Origin: Thermoplasmata archaeon
Lineage (GTDB): Archaea; Thermoplasmatota; Thermoplasmata; Lutacidiplasmatales; UBA184
Assembly (NCBI GenBank): GCA_030039825.1
Contig: JASHUV010000139.1
Location: forward strand, 1-8,322
Length of the DNA: 8,322 bases
Direction: 5' to 3'
The notes under the pieces were generated by a model. That model was not told the origin of the DNA and made no database searches. It saw only the letters and a list, made by a program, of their open reading frames with translations. Of this stretch, positions 6,029-8,322 are shown piece by piece; the stretch's first letter is position 1; every line of letters begins with the position of its first letter. The translations under genes were made by a program, and so were the position numbers.

Positions 6029-7791
6029 CCCGAGCGGGCGAACGCCCGGGGCGGAGCGACCATCCAGGTCTCCGCACCCTCGTATCTCACCGTTCCGATG
6101 GCGAGCTCCGTCGCGAGGTCCTTCATGAGGTGCTTCGTCCCATGGATGACCCACGCGCCGCGGGCGACGAACTCGCCGCTCGCCCCGGCCTTCGAGACCT
6201 GGTCGGCCTCCACCCAGAACGCGGAGGCGCTCGCGAGCCCGGCCCGCCAGGCGCGGGAGAACGCGACGCCCCACTGTCCGGCCTCCTCCATCGTGGCGTC
6301 GGAGAGGGGAGGGGATCCCGGCGCGGGGTGCTTCACGATGACGCTCGGCGCCCCGTGGATGTCGGCGTGGACGTAGCGGTCCTCCGGCTTCAGGTACCGA
6401 CGGACGATGAGATCGTTCGACGCGGCGTCGCGGCCACCGATCACGATCGCCCCCTCGGAGGAGAGGAACCACCGGTGCCTCTCGAACCAGTGTCGTCGGG
6501 ACGGAGCCGGACGCGGCAGGTCGTCGGCGCGACGAGCGCTCGCGACGGCGCCCTCGGCGATCCGTCGGTCGCTCTCGGCCAGGGCGGCCCGGGCGCCCTC
6601 GAGCTTCAGTCGGAGCTTGCGGGCCTCCTCGTAGAGAGCTTGCGCGGAGACCCGCAGCGGGGCGTCGAGACGGACGAGGATGCGACGGCCGGACACCTCG
6701 ATCTCAGTGATCCGGGGACCCTCGGGATCGCCGGTCCGTCGCCCGCGCGCGGACTCGGCCTCCCCGAAGTTCTGGAGGAGCGCGTCGGCGTCCCGGCGCC
6801 GCTCCTCCGCCTCGGCCGCGAGCTCGCGGATGGCGACCTCCTGGCGAGCCCTCTGCCGCTCGAGCTCCCGGCGGGCCTCCTCGCCGGCGCGGACGGCCGG
6901 GGGAAGGACGGCCTCGCCCTTGGGGAGGGCCTCGAAGTAGATCCGGGCCGCCTCGGAGAACGCGGGGAACTCCTGCTCGGTGACGCCGGGGCTCCCGCGC
7001 AATCGGTGCGAGGGGACCGGCTCGACGTCGATCGGGAGCTCACCGCGGCGGTACAGGTAGCCCTTCGGCGCCTCGCCGACCTCGCGAAAGAGCTCTCCGA
7101 CGGCCGCCGCGAGGCCCCTCGCCGCCTCGGGGGCGTCGGTCGGTGCGCTCACGGATCCGGCGAGCGCGGCGCGCGTCAGCAGCTCCTCGGCCACCGGCCC
7201 GCCGAAGGCGAGCCGGGCCGCGAGCGTCGTGGCTCGGTCCGTCCGGGAGGCGACGAGCACCGCCTCGATCTCGGCCGCCGAGCTCTTCCAGGGATCCGCG
7301 CGGGCGGGGGGACGGGCGTACTCCGCTCCGATCCGGACGGCGCGCTTCGACCAGGTCTTCGTGTGCTGGACAGCGAGGATCCTCCCCGCGCGGGCGACGA
7401 GGAGGTTCCCCTTTCCGAACAGCTCGACGGCCAGGAGGAACGGTGGATCCGCGGCCGCGGCGAGGAACTCGAGCTCGAGGTAGCGCTCGCCGCCGGGATC
7501 GGCCGGCGGCTTTAGGCGCCCACCGGTGAGGAGGCGCCTCAGGTCCTTCGCGAGGGGGGTGAGGCCCTCGGACGGCTCGCTCCGGTCGGAGAGGTAGGCG
7601 TACCGCCCCGGCACCACGGCGAGCTCGCGTCGGCCCTCGCCCGCGGCGCGGAGGACGATCGTCCACCCTCCCTCGCGGTCGAAGACCTTGTCGACCCTCG
7701 ATCCCGCGAGCCCCCGGAGCTCGCGGCAGAGCGCGAGGGTGTCGAGCGCGGTGAAGCGGTCCTTCAGGACGCCGGGGCCGCTCTCCTCCAC
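5887..7791 (-). CDS. rqcH: RqcH/NEMF (NFACT) ribosome-associated quality-control protein
   Basis: Archaeal homologue of Rqc2/NEMF/RqcH, which binds peptidyl-tRNA on split large ribosomal subunits and, in studied relatives, adds C-terminal tails. 634 residues. NFACT-N spans about 9-190, with FTALDTLALCREL at the N-terminus and ELFGKGNLLV (123-132). A charged helical middle region at 300-345 and 385-415 (REEARRELERQRARQ-like) is the expected coiled coil. NFACT-R spans about 430-580: RWFLSSEGAIVIGGRDAASN (440-459), YVHADIHGAPSVIVK (473-487) and GTKHLMKDLATELAIG (551-566). The start is the GTG at 7791, eight codons before LKDRFTALD, where homologues begin. Upstream codons would run into the divergent acyl-CoA dehydrogenase gene. 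A GGGGGAG sequence lies 2 nt upstream (7794-7800). The position of the family's Asp-Arg pair reads GER (101-103). The 3' end overlaps the convergent zinc-finger gene by 142 bp. Confidence 0.92.
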   Translation of the reverse strand: MEESGPGVLKDRFTALDTLALCRELRGLAGSRVDKVFDREGGWTIVLRAAGEGRRELAVVPGRYAYLSDRSEPSEGLTPLAKDLRRLLTGGRLKPPADPGGERYLELEFLAAAADPPFLLAVELFGKGNLLVARAGRILAVQHTKTWSKRAVRIGAEYARPPARADPWKSSAAEIEAVLVASRTDRATTLAARLAFGGPVAEELLTRAALAGSVSAPTDAPEAARGLAAAVGELFREVGEAPKGYLYRRGELPIDVEPVPSHRLRGSPGVTEQEFPAFSEAARIYFEALPKGEAVLPPAVRAGEEARRELERQRARQEVAIRELAAEAEERRRDADALLQNFGEAESARGRRTGDPEGPRITEIEVSGRRILVRLDAPLRVSAQALYEEARKLRLKLEGARAALAESDRRIAEGAVASARRADDLPRPAPSRRHWFERHRWFLSSEGAIVIGGRDAASNDLIVRRYLKPEDRYVHADIHGAPSVIVKHPAPGSPPLSDATMEEAGQWGVAFSRAWRAGLASASAFWVEADQVSKAGASGEFVARGAWVIHGTKHLMKDLATELAIGTVRYEGAETWMVAPPRAFARSGQARFLLGPGEERERAERESALAKELGLSRARLQPLLPSGGLTFRRA

Positions 7792-7825
7792 GACTCCCCC
7801 GAGGGCGGAGCGGCGGGCGTACGGC

Positions 7826-7829
7826 TTAA
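7826..7829. promoter_or_regulatory. TTAA element in the rqcH/acyl-CoA dehydrogenase divergent region
   Basis: TTAA is the only AT block in the 64-bp gap and is self-complementary, so it could serve both strands. To the right it is centred about 28 nt before the ATG at 7856, the leaderless spacing. To the left it is about 36 nt before the rqcH GTG, leaving a leader of roughly 10 nt that would contain GGGGGAG. The motif is short, so the call is tentative. Confidence 0.35.
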
Positions 7830-7855
7830 CCTCTCCGACCGCTCGGGACGGGGCG

Positions 7856-8322
7856 ATGCTCGAGGGGAAGGCGTCGTCGGAAGCGGGGTGGCGGGCCCGC
7901 GCCCGTCGCTTCGCCGAGATCGAGCTCCTCCCGAACGCGGCGGCGATCGACCGGGGGGACCGCAATCCCCCCGGCATCGTCGCCCGGCTCGCGGCCGAGG
8001 GATTCCTCGGGATCGGCCTGCCGGAAGGGTACGGCGGTCGCGGGGGAGGGGCACCGGAGAGCTCCGCGGTCATCGAGGAGCTCTCGCGCGGGAGCGCGGC
8101 GGTGGCGACGCTCGTCTCGGTCCACCTCTCGGTCTGCGCGCGGCCGATCGCCCGGTTCGGGAGCGAGGCGCAGAAGGATCGCTACCTCCGCCCCCTCGCG
8201 GAGGGGCGATGGCTCGGCGCGTTCGCCCTGACCGAGCCGAGCGCCGGATCCGACGCCGCCTCGATCACCTGCCGGTACACGCCGGAGGGCGACGGGTACC
8301 GGCTCGACGGCGCCAAGATGTT
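7856..8322 (+). CDS. Acyl-CoA dehydrogenase, N-terminal part (runs off window)
   Basis: FAD-dependent oxidation of an acyl-CoA to the enoyl-CoA, as in fatty-acid or branched-chain amino-acid breakdown; cytoplasmic. The 155 codons present cover the N-terminal helical domain and the start of the middle beta domain. Landmarks are ARRFAEIELLPNAAAIDR (residues 15-32), the GFLGIGLPEGYGG turn (residues 49-61) and FALTEPSAGSDAASI (residues 124-138), the acyl-CoA dehydrogenase signature in which the TEPxAGSD segment contacts flavin and substrate. The frame is open to the window end with no internal stop. The ATG at 7856 fits both the TTAA box 28 nt upstream and the usual N-terminal length. The catalytic glutamate region is not in the window, so substrate class (short-chain, isovaleryl, glutaryl and so on) cannot be told. 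Confidence 0.92.
   Translation, partial: MLEGKASSEAGWRARARRFAEIELLPNAAAIDRGDRNPPGIVARLAAEGFLGIGLPEGYGGRGGGAPESSAVIEELSRGSAAVATLVSVHLSVCARPIARFGSEAQKDRYLRPLAEGRWLGAFALTEPSAGSDAASITCRYTPEGDGYRLDGAKM

Noticed and set aside
5335..7515. 726-codon open frame on the plus strand opposite rqcH
   Set aside because: It is rich in Arg, Gly, Ala and Pro with no recognisable motif, and it lies antisense to well-conserved NFACT domains. It results from codon usage with few stops in GC-rich DNA.
1..8322. Search for CRISPR repeats, insertion sequences, terminal repeats, toxin-antitoxin pairs or defence genes
   Set aside because: No regularly spaced repeats, transposase motifs or small paired genes were seen. 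Every long stretch is explained by a conserved housekeeping gene.

Overview
This window is very GC-rich (roughly 70 % by eye; not counted) and archaeal. The clearest marker is a complete sn-glycerol-1-phosphate dehydrogenase (egsA), the enzyme that sets archaeal lipid stereochemistry. It is joined by an archaeal-type leucyl-tRNA synthetase, a UPF0179 protein, an HVO_0476-type zinc-finger protein, an archaeal RqcH/NEMF homologue and a tRNA-Pro interrupted by a bulge-helix-bulge intron. The LeuRS sequence style and the high GC suggest a soil, sediment or aquatic Thermoplasmatota, possibly from a metagenome. That placement is inference from remembered family patterns, not from a search.

Layout, left to right. 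Positions 1-2723 (minus) hold leuS, cut at its 3' end by the window edge. A 131-bp divergent intergenic region separates it from queE (2855-3481, plus), a radical SAM enzyme of 7-deazaguanine (preQ0/archaeosine) synthesis. A short promoter region leads into egsA (3549-4658), the UPF0179 gene 3 nt later (4662-5090), and 11 nt after that a tRNA-Pro(UGG) gene (5102-5207) whose D-loop carries a 31-nt intron. An HVO_0476-like zinc-finger gene follows (5273-6028, plus) and runs 142 bp into the convergent rqcH gene (5887-7791, minus). After a 64-bp divergent region, the first 155 codons of an acyl-CoA dehydrogenase (7856 onward, plus) run off the right edge.

The content is mainly housekeeping with a translation theme: tRNA charging (LeuRS), tRNA modification (QueE), a tRNA gene, and rescue of stalled ribosomes (RqcH). 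It also includes membrane lipid synthesis (EgsA) and acyl-CoA oxidation. I see no mobile element, CRISPR array, defence cassette or other accessory system. The most notable feature is the tRNA-Pro D-loop intron with a well-formed bulge-helix-bulge. A second recurring signal is an AT-rich TATA-like box about 26-28 nt upstream of several start codons, which suggests that many of these genes are transcribed without a leader. The very long open frames opposite the real genes are a by-product of the GC-rich codon usage.
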